This document shows, piece by piece, positions 39,010 to 47,256 of a DNA stretch of 64,000 nucleotides. Made by a program: the position numbers and the translations under genes. Positions within the stretch are counted from its first letter, which is position 1, and every line of letters starts with the position of its first letter. Below the pieces are notes generated by a model, which saw only the letters and a list, made by a program, of their open reading frames with translations, did no database searches and had not been told where the DNA came from. Source of the stretch: Candidatus Koribacter versatilis Ellin345 (GTDB lineage: Bacteria; Acidobacteriota; Terriglobia; Terriglobales; Acidobacteriaceae); assembly GCF_000014005.1 (NCBI RefSeq), contig NC_008009.1, positions 1,798,001 through 1,862,000 on the forward strand, given 5' to 3'.

Positions 39010-40254
39010 ATGCAAATCTTCGTAGACATTCTGACGCAGACGTTTCGCGCTCTTTGGGCGCATCGTCTGCGTACTTTTTTGACGATGTTTGGCATCGCGT
39101 GGGGCGTGGGCTCGCTGCTGCTGCTCGTCGGCCTCGGCGAGGGCTTCCGTTCGGGGACGCGACGCGACATGGAGGAGTTGGGAAAGGACATCATGTTCAT
39201 CTGGGGCGGCCGCGCGCCGGCAGTGCAGGGGAACATGGCGTCCGCGCGCTGGTACCAGCTGACATACCAGGATTATCTCGGCATCCAAGAAGCGCCGTAT
39301 GTGCGGCGCGCGACACCGTGTATTTCCAGCACAGACGTGCATGCGGTAAGCGAGTTTGCGAACGCGAATGGACAGTTGCTGGGCTGCGAGCCGCAGTATG
39401 CCGAGATCCGGTATCTGCCGGTGAAGGATGGACGCTGGCTCAACACGCTGGATGAGGCACAGAAGCGCAATGTGATCGTGCTCGGGGACGAATTGACGCG
39501 ACATTTGTTTCCAGGGCGTCCGCCGCTGGGTGCGAAGGTGCTGCTAAACGGGGTTGAGTTCGAAGTGGTGGGGACGATCCAGCGCGTGGGGCACGGCGAC
39601 GAGAATTCGACGAACATGCGCGCGTACATCCCGTTCCGCGTGATGTCCATGTATTTCCCGGTGAAGGGAGAAGAGGGGCGGACGGCGGTTTCGTTCGTCA
39701 ACTTCCAGCCGCGAACCAGGCAGGAGCACCTGCTTGCGACGAGAGAAGCGCACAAGGTCATCGCTCGCAATCATGGCTTTGATGCAAGCGATGAGAATGC
39801 CTTCGAAGGCTGGGACACGATCAAACAGGCTGAGGCAATGGGCGCGATCTTCGACGCGATGAATGCGTTCCTCGGCAGCGTGGGCATGGTGACGCTGGGG
39901 CTAGGGGCGATCGGCGTGGTGAACATCATGCTCGTGTCGGTATCGGAGCGAACCAGTGAGATCGGGCTGCGCAAGGCGCTGGGCGCGACGAACCGCAGCA
40001 TCCTGGCGCAGTTCTTCTTCGAGGGCGTGCTGCTGACGATGACCAGTGGGTTCATTGGGATTGCGGGCGCAGGGCTGCTGATGCGGGCGATGAGCGGGAT
40101 CAAGGGGCCGAACGGTTTCGATCCTCCGAAACTGATTCCGGCGACGGCGATGCTTGCGATATTCAGCCTGACACTGTCGGGTGTGGCAGCCGGACTGTAT
40201 CCGGCGCAGCGAGCCTCGGCCTTGACGCCGGTGGAAGCGCTGAGGAAGGACTAG
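39010..40254 (+). CDS. ABC transporter permease, MacB/FtsX type (first of two)
   Basis: This is a 414-residue inner-membrane protein of the MacB family. An N-terminal span (RTFLTMFGIAWGVGSLLLLV) is followed by a large periplasmic MacB-like core (about 55-280). Three C-terminal spans make the FtsX domain, with VNIMLVSVSERTSEIGLRKA, the coupling region that meets the ATPase. It should work in mechanotransmission or export rather than classic import. The start overlaps the region just after pepD, and the second permease begins 2 bp after its stop. No ATPase or membrane-fusion gene is in the window, so the partners must be encoded elsewhere. Confidence 0.9.
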   Translation: MQIFVDILTQTFRALWAHRLRTFLTMFGIAWGVGSLLLLVGLGEGFRSGTRRDMEELGKDIMFIWGGRAPAVQGNMASARWYQLTYQDYLGIQEAPYVRRATPCISSTDVHAVSEFANANGQLLGCEPQYAEIRYLPVKDGRWLNTLDEAQKRNVIVLGDELTRHLFPGRPPLGAKVLLNGVEFEVVGTIQRVGHGDENSTNMRAYIPFRVMSMYFPVKGEEGRTAVSFVNFQPRTRQEHLLATREAHKVIARNHGFDASDENAFEGWDTIKQAEAMGAIFDAMNAFLGSVGMVTLGLGAIGVVNIMLVSVSERTSEIGLRKALGATNRSILAQFFFEGVLLTMTSGFIGIAGAGLLMRAMSGIKGPNGFDPPKLIPATAMLAIFSLTLSGVAAGLYPAQRASALTPVEALRKD

Positions 40255-40256
40255 CC

Positions 40257-41495
40257 ATGGGCGAAATCCTGAACGAGGCGATCGTCGCGTTGCGATACAA
40301 CCGCCGCCGCAGCATGCTGACAATGCTGGGCATGGCGTGGGGCATTGCGACGGTAGTGCTGTTGCTGGCATACGGCAATGGGTTTGGGCAGGCGATCGAG
40401 AACATCTTCGCGAGCTTCGGGATGAAGACGATGATCATCATTCCGGGGCGGTCATCCATGCAGGCGGGTGGCGAAAAGGCGGGCGCGCAGGTGCGGATGA
40501 CGCTCGACGATGTGGAACTGCTCACGACGAACCTGCCGCAGATCACACGCATTTCGCCGGAGGTGAACAAGCAGTGCATTGTGCAGTTCGATACTCGCTC
40601 ATTCACTTTCCAGGTAACTGGCTCGTATCCGAGCATCCAGGACATACGAGTGTTGCCGGTTGGGCAGGGAAGGTTCTTCAACGCGGAGGACGCGGTGCAG
40701 CGCGGGCGCGTGGTGGTGATCGGATCGGAAGCGAAGGAGAAGTTATTTTCAGGGAGGAATGCAATCGGGGAGAGGATTCGGCTGGATGGAATCAGCTACG
40801 AGGTGGTCGGGGTGTTGTCGCCGAAGATGCAAAATGGCGACGATCCAATCAACCGGTTTCTCTATGTTCCTTTCAGCACGATGAGCGATTTCCGCGACTC
40901 GCATTACATTGACGATTTCTGGATCAACTACGAAGTGGATGATTACATCGGGCTTGAGCAGTCGATCCGAAACATCCTGGCGGCGCAGCACCGATTCAAT
41001 TCCGCCGACCGGAGGGCGCTCGTCGTTCTCAGCCTGATGCAGCAGGTGCACCAGTACCGAATCATCACTTTGGGATTGAAGGTACTGCTGGCGATTATCG
41101 GGACTCTCACACTGGGGATTGGCGGTGTCGGGTTGATGAACATCATGCTGGTCTCGGTGACGCAGCGCACGCGCGAGATCGGGATGGAGAAAGCCCTGGG
41201 GTGTCCGCGGCAAAGGATATTCCTGCAGTTCCTATCGGAGGCGCTGGCGATTAGTTTCATGGGCGGTGTGCTGGGAGTGATGCTCGCGTATGGAGTTTCG
41301 TTGTCCGCCGGCAGAGTGACGTTGTATAGCGCGGTGGCGCAGCATGCGGAGGCAGGGGATATTCAGTTATTGATTGATCCGACGACGCTGGTGGTGGCGA
41401 CGGCGATTCTTGCATTTGTGGGATTGGTGAGCGGGATGTTGCCGGCGATTCGGGCGTCGAAGTTGAATCCGATTGAAGCGTTGCGGTATGAGTGA
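40257..41495 (+). CDS. ABC transporter permease, MacB/FtsX type (second of two)
   Basis: This is a 412-residue homologue of the preceding permease with the same layout. The N-terminal span is SMLTMLGMAWGIATVVLLLA, then comes a periplasmic core, then three C-terminal spans with the coupling segment MNIMLVSVTQRTREIGMEKA. The two proteins probably form a heterodimer. The gene starts 2 bp after its partner's stop and is followed by a terminator at 41590. A copy of the family B hairpin repeat lies between the stop and that terminator. Confidence 0.9.
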   Translation: MGEILNEAIVALRYNRRRSMLTMLGMAWGIATVVLLLAYGNGFGQAIENIFASFGMKTMIIIPGRSSMQAGGEKAGAQVRMTLDDVELLTTNLPQITRISPEVNKQCIVQFDTRSFTFQVTGSYPSIQDIRVLPVGQGRFFNAEDAVQRGRVVVIGSEAKEKLFSGRNAIGERIRLDGISYEVVGVLSPKMQNGDDPINRFLYVPFSTMSDFRDSHYIDDFWINYEVDDYIGLEQSIRNILAAQHRFNSADRRALVVLSLMQQVHQYRIITLGLKVLLAIIGTLTLGIGGVGLMNIMLVSVTQRTREIGMEKALGCPRQRIFLQFLSEALAISFMGGVLGVMLAYGVSLSAGRVTLYSAVAQHAEAGDIQLLIDPTTLVVATAILAFVGLVSGMLPAIRASKLNPIEALRYE

Positions 41496-41511
41496 GGCGA
41501 TGGTGCGAGGA

Positions 41512-41563
41512 TAGGGGTCCTTCGAGTGCGCGTGCTTCGCACGCTCCGCTCAGGATGACAGAG
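41512..41563. repeat. Hairpin repeat, family B (copy 1)
   Basis: Constant flanks GGGTCCTTCGA and CTCCGCTCAGGATGACAGAG enclose the perfect stem GCGTGC-TTC-GCACGC (41530-41544). Confidence 0.85.
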
Positions 41564-41589
41564 GTAAAACACTCGGGTTGAACGAGGAC

Positions 41590-41620
41590 GGTGTCGCGAA
41601 ATGCGGCACCGTTTTTGTTT
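41590..41620 (+). terminator. Terminator after the ABC permease pair
   Basis: GGTGTCGC pairs with GCGGCACC (one G-T pair) and is followed by GTTTTTGTTT. Confidence 0.75.
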
Positions 41621-41642
41621 GTGCGATCATTCACTGAGAGAC

Positions 41643-42431
41643 ATGTTTACGCACATGCAGATGACGCCGGTACATTTGGTGATTGCGGCGGTGGCAGCGT
41701 TTTTAGCGGGCGGGATTAACTCCGTCGCGGGTGGGGGGACGCTGGTTACGTTTCCAACGCTGATGGCGCTGGGACTGCCGCCAGTGATTGCGAACGCAAC
41801 GAATACCGTGGCGATCTGGCCGGGAACAGTAGGCAGTCTGTGGGGATTCCGGCGTGAGTTCGCGCAGACCGAAACGCGGATGCGATGGCTGGTGATCCCG
41901 AGTGTGATCGGTGGCGCGGCGGGCGCGCTCCTGCTGCGGATTACGCCGCCGAATGCGTTTGAGAAGATGGTGCCGTTCCTGGTGCTGTTTGCGACCGTGA
42001 TTTTTACGGCTCGTGCTCCGATACAGCGGTTGATCAAGTCGGCGCATCCGGAGGCGCACCGTACCAAGAAGTGGTTCGTGATCGGTCTCGTGTTCCAAAT
42101 GCTGGTGGGTTTGTACGGGGGATATTTTGGCGCGGGCATCAGCATCATGATGCTTTCGGCGCTGAGCATTTTTGGCATGACGGACATGCTGCAAATGAAC
42201 GCGCTTACGAGTTTGTTTTCGCTATGTATTAATGGCGTGGCGGCGTTGTTGTTCATCTGGGCGAGCATGGTGTATTGGCCGTATGTGCTGGTGATGGCGA
42301 TAGGTTCGATTCTGGGTGGGTATGGCGCGGCAGGCTTGGCGCGGAAGATTGGGGGCGATCGGGTGCGCGTGTTTGTGCTGGTGGTGGGGTATGCGATTTC
42401 GGCGCTGCTGTTTGTGAAGATGCTGCGGTGA
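41643..42431 (+). CDS. Sulfite exporter TauE/SafE family membrane protein
   Basis: This is a 262-residue protein with about eight membrane spans. The preferred start at 41643 follows GAGAG; an upstream in-frame ATG would run into the terminator hairpin. The family signatures are seen twice, as expected for its internal repeat: GGINSVAGGGTLVTFPTLMALGLPPVIANATNTVA and, in the second half, YGGYFGAGISIMMLSAL. The Pro/Gly-rich re-entrant motifs are intact. Members move small sulfur-containing or organic anions such as sulfite or sulfoacetate; the substrate here is unknown. It stands alone, flanked by family B repeats on both sides. Confidence 0.9.
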   Translation: MFTHMQMTPVHLVIAAVAAFLAGGINSVAGGGTLVTFPTLMALGLPPVIANATNTVAIWPGTVGSLWGFRREFAQTETRMRWLVIPSVIGGAAGALLLRITPPNAFEKMVPFLVLFATVIFTARAPIQRLIKSAHPEAHRTKKWFVIGLVFQMLVGLYGGYFGAGISIMMLSALSIFGMTDMLQMNALTSLFSLCINGVAALLFIWASMVYWPYVLVMAIGSILGGYGAAGLARKIGGDRVRVFVLVVGYAISALLFVKMLR

Positions 42432-42455
42432 ATGGAGCTGTGGCGCTGCGGGCAA

Positions 42456-42489
42456 CAGCAGATCCTTCGCTGCGCTCAGGATGACAGGA
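42456..42489. repeat. Hairpin repeat, family B (copy 2, short)
   Basis: GCAGATCCTTCGCTGCGCTCAGGATGACAGG is a shortened form of the family B unit with almost no inner stem, just after the TauE/SafE gene. Confidence 0.75.
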
Positions 42490-42538
42490 GAGAGTCGTGT
42501 GAGGGACAGAGAGACCCGGCTCTCGCGAGGCGGAAGGG

Positions 42539-43174
42539 CTAGTGTTTCGGTGTGTTGTAGATGAGCGGATTCAGGGATGGCTCGTTGTACATCTTGAGTT
42601 GGCGGTAGAGTTTGAAGCGGCGGCGGCCGGCGAGGATGTCGGCCCAGAGGGAGTCGAGGGCGTCGGCGAGGTCAGCGCGCTGTTCGGCGAGGATGGCGAG
42701 GCGTTCGCGGTTGCGCTGGGCGTGTCCGATGGGAGCGTTGGGGCGGTCGATTTCCTGCTGAGTGTGGTAGAGCTTCAGCGAAAGGATCGAGAGGCGATCG
42801 ATCATGAGGCCGAGGCTTTCGGAGTGGAGCGGAGCGTCGGGACGCGGGAGGTTGCGTTTGGCGAGGTCTTCCAGAGCGAGACGGTCGCAGAGTTCCATGA
42901 AGTCGTTGCGGCGCTGGTTGAGCTTGTCGATGGCGCGTTTTACCGAAGCGATTTGGAAGTCCTGAGCGCCAGGGAGGCGCGCTTTGTCTTCCTCGTGCCA
43001 GAGCTCGAAATTGGCGTAGTGCTGCTGTTCGACGGCGGCATCAAAATTGTCGGGCTCACCCGCGAAACGCGCCGTGACGGTGTGCCAGCGACGGGTACAT
43101 TCGTCGTGCAGGCCTAGGATTGCTTTGCCGTTGACCATCCCTTGATAGAGCAGTGCGGCTCCAGCGTTCATCAT
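42539..43174 (-). CDS. DUF4254 family protein
   Basis: This is a 211-residue, mostly helical cytoplasmic protein that I place in DUF4254 from its start (ALHDECTRRWH-like: GLHDECTRRWHTVTARF) and its LWHEEDKARLPGA and NQRRNDFMELCDRL segments. The start at 43174 is chosen over one at 43258, which would overlap the upstream gene. A ribosome binding site is not obvious for either. DUF4254 genes often sit near glycosyltransferase or envelope genes in other bacteria, but nothing of that kind is adjacent here. It is third in line after the HAD phosphatase and small membrane protein and may be co-transcribed with them. Confidence 0.7.
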   Translation of the reverse strand: MMNAGAALLYQGMVNGKAILGLHDECTRRWHTVTARFAGEPDNFDAAVEQQHYANFELWHEEDKARLPGAQDFQIASVKRAIDKLNQRRNDFMELCDRLALEDLAKRNLPRPDAPLHSESLGLMIDRLSILSLKLYHTQQEIDRPNAPIGHAQRNRERLAILAEQRADLADALDSLWADILAGRRRFKLYRQLKMYNEPSLNPLIYNTPKH

Positions 43175-43229
43175 AACTGGTTCGCACGTTACTACAAATG
43201 GGGAGAAAGCATCGCGGCAATTTACGCCA

Positions 43230-43496
43230 TCAGGAGATGGAGTCGTGGAGCGAGTCATTGTCGGCGATGGGCAGATTCTTCTGCGTCTTCTGCGCGGCGA
43301 GAGATGAGTACACCGCCGCAGAGGCGACGATTACGTTGGCGACGACTATCGGCATCGCGTGAATGAGCACACCGTAGGCGACCCAGAGGAGCGCGGCACC
43401 GGCCTGGATCCAACGCAGGGTGGTGGCACCTTTGAAGAAGTAGGATGTGGAGAAGACGGCGGTGGCGATCCAGCCAATGGTGTTGAGCACGGTCAT
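43230..43496 (-). CDS. Small three-span membrane protein (CBU_0592/YgjV-like)
   Basis: This is an 88-residue inner-membrane protein. The ATG at 43496 follows TAGGAGC and stands 2 bp after the stop codon of the upstream HAD gene, so translation is coupled. Hydrophobic segments lie at about 5-22 ([17 protein letters not shown]), 28-46 ([19 protein letters not shown]) and 49-66. This pattern fits the CBU_0592-like/YgjV family of unknown function. A polar tail ends the protein. The longer frame running upstream to 43631 overlaps the HAD gene and is rejected. Confidence 0.8.
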   Translation of the reverse strand: MTVLNTIGWIATAVFSTSYFFKGATTLRWIQAGAALLWVAYGVLIHAMPIVVANVIVASAAVYSSLAAQKTQKNLPIADNDSLHDSIS

Positions 43497-43498
43497 GA

Positions 43499-44335
43499 CT
43501 ATGCTCCTACCCGGTTGGTGAGTCCGGGTTCTGCCGGACTCAACGTCAACCAGTCGGTGCGGACCTTCTCCCACTCCTGGACGAGGAAGCCATTGCGTTC
43601 GAAGAACTCGCGGATCTGTGGCTGTTTCCATGCGAGAACTTTTTCGAGGATGGGCACGAGCATGGCGAGCGCGTTGTTGCTGAGAACAGTGCGCTGCGCG
43701 ACGGCCGAAACTTTTCGGGTTTCGGAGACGGCGATGGTGAGGCCGTCGAGGCCGTTGACGTGCAGCATGGCGTGCATGTCGGAGCTGCCGTCCCCGGCAT
43801 AGATGAGGTGATCGGGTCCGATTTGCAGGGCATTCTGAAGTTCGTCGAGGCGAACGACTTTACCGTAGCCGGCGGTAGCGCGTTCGATGCGCTGGATGCG
43901 GCCCTGGGCATCGTACTTAAATTCGGTGCCGAAGATGTGCGTGGCGGGGACGATGCCCTCGAGCGCGGAGCGGACGATTTCAACGGGCGCAGCGGAGAGG
44001 ACGTAGAAATCGAAATGATAGCCATCGATGCCGTTGGCGAGGAGGTCGAAAAGTTTGTCGATGTCCTTTTTCAGAGGGACGAGTTTGCCGGCCTGATAGA
44101 GGTGCTCGGGGCGGACGCGGTCGTGGAACTCGGGGTCGTGCAGCAGGAGGTAGGCAAGCTCGGCGCCCTGCTGGACGAGGTTGAGCTTGGCCATGCCGGT
44201 GGCACGGCGGTCGAATTCTTCTTTGGAAACGCCGAGGAGTTCGGCGAGGATCAGGCCCGAATCGTTGAAGCTGAGGGTCTGGTCGAAGTCGCTGGCGAAC
44301 AGATAGCGTTTCAGCAGTTTTTCGTTCATACGCAT
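43499..44335 (-). CDS. HAD-superfamily hydrolase (phosphoserine-phosphatase-like, subfamily IB)
   Basis: This is a 278-residue cytoplasmic phosphatase. All HAD motifs are present: nucleophile D16 and acid D18 in [11 protein letters not shown], the motif II Ser in [12 protein letters not shown], and [11 protein letters not shown] for motif IV. The cap is inserted between motifs I and II, as in subclass I. The start at 44335 (MRMNEKLLK) is chosen from the position of motif I; longer versions have no support. It leads a likely operon with the small membrane protein (2 bp gap) and perhaps the DUF4254 gene. The substrate is unknown. Confidence 0.88.
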   Translation of the reverse strand: MRMNEKLLKRYLFASDFDQTLSFNDSGLILAELLGVSKEEFDRRATGMAKLNLVQQGAELAYLLLHDPEFHDRVRPEHLYQAGKLVPLKKDIDKLFDLLANGIDGYHFDFYVLSAAPVEIVRSALEGIVPATHIFGTEFKYDAQGRIQRIERATAGYGKVVRLDELQNALQIGPDHLIYAGDGSSDMHAMLHVNGLDGLTIAVSETRKVSAVAQRTVLSNNALAMLVPILEKVLAWKQPQIREFFERNGFLVQEWEKVRTDWLTLSPAEPGLTNRVGA

Positions 44336-44513
44336 TAGATTCCAGAGTGGCTGCAAACGACTGATAATGGTGTATGAAAAGCGTTTGCCGAACCCTCTGC
44401 CCCGTGAGCTAAACGTCTCATAATAAAGGTGGTTAGAGAAGGTCAAATTTCAGGATGACAGTATCGGAATTTTGCCGCATACGGTTTACGATTTCGTAAA
44501 CTTTGGAGCAATT

Positions 44514-45167
44514 ATGAATGACAAAAAGTTGATCGATCTGAGCCATACGGTGGAGCAGGGCGTGGTGACCTACAAAGGATTGCCGGCGCCGGTGATGTGC
44601 GATTTTTTGAGCCGCGAGGACTCGCGGGAAATTTACGCGGAGGGAACGGAGTTTCAGATCGGCAAGATCGAGATGGTCGCGAATACGGGGACGTATGTGG
44701 ACAGTCCATTTCATCGATTTGCGGATGGTTGCGATCTTTCTGAACTGAGACTGGAGCAGTTGGCGGATTTGGAGAGTGTCGTAGTGCGAGTATCCGGACG
44801 AAGGGTGCCGGCCTCGGCGTTTGCGGATTTGGATGTGCGCGGGAAGGCGGTGCTGGTGCATACGGGGTGGGCACGGCACTGGGCGACGGAACAGTACTTC
44901 GAGGGGCACACGTTTCTTGCCGAAGACGCGGCGGTGTGGTTGCGCGATGCGGGAGCGGTTCTCGTGGGGATCGATTCTTACAACATTGATGACACGAATG
45001 ACGGACGGCGTCCGCTGCATACGACGTTGCTCGGTGCGGGGATTCCGATCTGCGAACACATGTGCAATCTGGAGGCGCTGCCGGAGAGTGGATTTCGATT
45101 TAGCGCGGTGCCGGTGAAGGTGAAGGGGATGGGAACGTTTCCGGTGAGGGCCTGGGCTGCAATCTAA
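44514..45167 (+). CDS. Cyclase-family protein (kynurenine formamidase-like) with altered metal motif
   Basis: This is a 217-residue cytoplasmic protein of the cyclase family (PF04199 type). The start at 44514 has TTTGGAG eight bases upstream. The family opening is IDLSHTVEQGVVTYKG. The signature normally written HxGTHxDxPxH reads NTGTYVDSPFH, so two of the usual zinc-binding His are Asn and Tyr; Asp and the last His remain. The C-terminal segment LGAGIPICEHMCNLEALP fits the family. It may hydrolyse an amide or lactone with a different metal site, or none. It is a single gene, divergent from the HAD operon and followed by a hairpin at 45187. Confidence 0.85.
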   Translation: MNDKKLIDLSHTVEQGVVTYKGLPAPVMCDFLSREDSREIYAEGTEFQIGKIEMVANTGTYVDSPFHRFADGCDLSELRLEQLADLESVVVRVSGRRVPASAFADLDVRGKAVLVHTGWARHWATEQYFEGHTFLAEDAAVWLRDAGAVLVGIDSYNIDDTNDGRRPLHTTLLGAGIPICEHMCNLEALPESGFRFSAVPVKVKGMGTFPVRAWAAI

Positions 45168-45186
45168 ACAAAAGTTGCTCGACTGC

Positions 45187-45215
45187 GAATGCGCATTGGG
45201 GTGCGCATTCTTCGC
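45187..45215 (+). terminator. Probable terminator after the cyclase-family gene
   Basis: A perfect 9-bp stem GAATGCGCA / TGCGCATTC with loop TTGGGG lies 20 bp after the stop; only TTC follows it. Confidence 0.55.
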
Positions 45216-45240
45216 TCGCCATCAAGCGCGTGGTGAGCGA

Positions 45241-45294
45241 TAGGGGTCCTTCGACTGCGTCGCGCTTCGCGCGACTCCGCTCAGGATGACAGAG
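45241..45294. repeat. Hairpin repeat, family B (copy 3)
   Basis: The GGGGTCCTTCGACT and CCGCTCAGGATGACAGAG flanks enclose the perfect stem GTCGCGC-TTC-GCGCGAC (45259-45275). Confidence 0.9.
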
Positions 45295-45322
45295 TTAAAA
45301 CTTAAATCAAAAACTCCGACTG

Positions 45323-46420
45323 CTATGCGGCATCAAGGGCGCGGGTGCGGGCGAAGACGTATCTTGCGATTTTGGGGAAGCGTAACAACTGGAGCGCGAA
45401 TTGGGGGAGGGGGCGCGGGCAGCCGAGGAGCCAGCGGGCTTGGGCGGCGGCGCGGAAGGCGGGGAGGAACTGCTGCTCGTAGCGGCGGCGGTAAGTGCGG
45501 GCGGCTTCGGCGGCGGAGACGCGTCCGGTGATGGAGTGCATGGCGGCTTGCGCGGCGGCGGCGCCGGTGCGAAGCGCGAGCGAGATGCCATCGCCGGCGA
45601 AGGGGTCGATGAAACCGGCGGCGTCACCGGCAAAGAGGAGGTCGTCGCGCTCGGGTTCTGGCTCGGCGTAGATGAGCGGCGCTGTGGTGACGAGATCGGT
45701 GACGGGTTCCCACACGCGCGTGCGTTTCGCGAGTTGCGAATTGAGTTGGAAGACGGTACTGAGATCGGTGGCGAGGTCGGCGCGGACGAGGGCGGCGGCG
45801 TTGACGGTGTTGGCGTCGATGGGTTGAACGCCGCAGTAGCCACCGGGGAAGAAGTAGAGATCGGTGGAGAGCGATGGATTCGCTTCGCGGAAGTGGGCTT
45901 TGAGTCCGATTAGCTTTTTGGCTTTGGGCTTGGCGACGGGGTGGCGGAGTTTGGACCAGCGTCCGGTGGTGGCGATGGCGGCGGCCGCGATGAAGGCGCC
46001 GATGGAAGTCGCGGCTTGAAATTCGCCGTTGGAGAGGATGGATTCGACGGTTACGCCGTCGCGACAATCTACGCCGGCATTTTTTGCGGCGCTCCAGAGA
46101 GCGGCGTCCATGTCGTAGCGTGGAATGCTGGCCGAGGCGAGGACCGGGATCTCGACGGATGTGCCTTGCAGGAACATGCGGGTGCGACTGATCTTCGGCG
46201 CGCGCTCGATGAGGTCGAGACCGTGCGGCATGTGCGAGAGAAGCTGGCGCAGGGTCTCGATCGATTCGGCGGAGACGAACTCACCACAAACTCTATGGCG
46301 TGGGAATTGGCCTTGTTCGAGCAGCAACACGCGCGCGCCGAGGCGTGCGGCAGTGATTGCGGCGGAAGTTCCGGCGGGGCCACCTCCGGCGACGATCAGG
46401 TCGTAGCGTGCTACTTCCAC
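45323..46420 (-). CDS. FAD-dependent oxidoreductase (geranylgeranyl reductase / squalene-epoxidase-like)
   Basis: This is a 365-residue flavoprotein. The GTG at 46420 is chosen because the FAD-binding motif follows at once (DLIVAGGGPAGTSAAITAARLG). The frame continues 145 codons upstream, but there it only shadows the methyltransferase gene. A second FAD motif, LLFAGDAAGFIDPFAGDGIS, and ARVLLLEQGQFPRHRVCGEF confirm the geranylgeranyl-reductase-like group. It starts inside the last codons of the methyltransferase (10-bp overlap), so the two are translationally coupled. Pairs like this often serve lipid or polyketide quinone modification; the substrate here is unknown. Confidence 0.9.
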   Translation of the reverse strand: MEVARYDLIVAGGGPAGTSAAITAARLGARVLLLEQGQFPRHRVCGEFVSAESIETLRQLLSHMPHGLDLIERAPKISRTRMFLQGTSVEIPVLASASIPRYDMDAALWSAAKNAGVDCRDGVTVESILSNGEFQAATSIGAFIAAAAIATTGRWSKLRHPVAKPKAKKLIGLKAHFREANPSLSTDLYFFPGGYCGVQPIDANTVNAAALVRADLATDLSTVFQLNSQLAKRTRVWEPVTDLVTTAPLIYAEPEPERDDLLFAGDAAGFIDPFAGDGISLALRTGAAAAQAAMHSITGRVSAAEAARTYRRRYEQQFLPAFRAAAQARWLLGCPRPLPQFALQLLRFPKIARYVFARTRALDAA

Positions 46421-47076
46421 AGGATGATTCCCATGCGAAAGAGGAAGTGGTGCTCGAGGGTGATCTTGCGCGCGCCGCAGTTGGCGAGCAGCGGGCGGAC
46501 TTCGTCGGGCGTGTAGGCGGCGCGGATGGAGGCGAGAGAATCGTGCCAGGTGATTGGGCTGCCATAAAGAGGCAGCGAGATGTGGGCGAGAGTGAGATGC
46601 AGGCGGCTGCGGATTAAATCGCTGATGAGCACGGCTCGGCGCGCGACGCGAAGGGTTTCGCGGGCGAAAGTTGCGACTTGGTCGGTGTCGAGATGATGGA
46701 GGAAGAGACCGCAGGAGACGATGTCGTAAGAGTTGTCGGCGAAGGGCATTTTCAGGGCGTCGCCAACAAACGTGGGGACACCGTTGGTGGGGAGATGGGT
46801 TTGGGCGCGGTCGAGGAGAGCGATGTCGAGCGTGATGCCATCGCTGGCTAGCCAATCGGTGGCAGCTTGGGGGACGTAGCCGGTGCCGGAGGCGACTTCT
46901 AGTAGCTTGAGATTTTTGACGCCGGTTTCGTGGGCGACCTTGCGAATCATTTTCGCGGTGGATGTCACGCCACCGAAGAGGGTGTTGATGAGACGGAGGT
47001 CGTCGAGGGAGGCGCGGACCTCGTGGGGAGTGCCAAGATCGGCGTCGAGAAGTTCAGGGACGACTTGGCGGCGCAT
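46411..47076 (-). CDS. Class I SAM-dependent methyltransferase
   Basis: This is a 221-residue methyltransferase. The SAM-binding motif I reads LLEVASGTGYVPQ and motif II/III is seen in FADNSYDIVSCGLFLHHL. The start at 47076 (MRRQVVPELLDADLG) is preferred over a TTG twelve codons upstream; no strong ribosome binding site is visible. It overlaps the following oxidoreductase gene by 10 bp. The two genes form a cassette that in many bacteria stands next to a type III polyketide synthase, which is absent here; that comparison is from memory of such clusters. The target could be a lipid or quinone-like ring. Confidence 0.85.
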   Translation of the reverse strand: MRRQVVPELLDADLGTPHEVRASLDDLRLINTLFGGVTSTAKMIRKVAHETGVKNLKLLEVASGTGYVPQAATDWLASDGITLDIALLDRAQTHLPTNGVPTFVGDALKMPFADNSYDIVSCGLFLHHLDTDQVATFARETLRVARRAVLISDLIRSRLHLTLAHISLPLYGSPITWHDSLASIRAAYTPDEVRPLLANCGARKITLEHHFLFRMGIILWK

Positions 47077-47140
47077 AGGGGTTGGACGAAGGAAGCATGA
47101 AGTGTGATGCAAAGGATTGTAGCGTGTTGTCGATAGCAGA

Positions 47141-47184
47141 ACAGCAGATCCTTCGTCGCTGCGCTCCTCAAGGATGACAGGAGA
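47141..47184. repeat. Hairpin repeat, family B (copy 4, variant)
   Basis: The unit ACAGCAGATCCTTCGTCGCTGCGCTCCTCAAGGATGACAGGA is a related version with a shorter, imperfect stem, upstream of the methyltransferase gene. Confidence 0.7.
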
Positions 47185-47256
47185 GGGCGGTGGAAGTGCT
47201 GGTGGTCTCGTGGGCTGACCGCGAGGCGGTTGCGGCGTGGATTCGAAGCAAAATCG

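Noticed and set aside
37360-39504. 714-codon open frame on the minus strand
   Set aside because: It lies opposite pepD and the first permease, whose proteins have clear family motifs. Its translation is Arg/His-rich with no domain, which is typical of antisense frames in GC-rich DNA.
46421-46855. N-terminal extension of the FAD oxidoreductase frame
   Set aside because: The extra 145 codons overlap the methyltransferase gene in another frame and are Arg/Ser/His/Pro-rich. The FAD motif begins right after the GTG at 46420.
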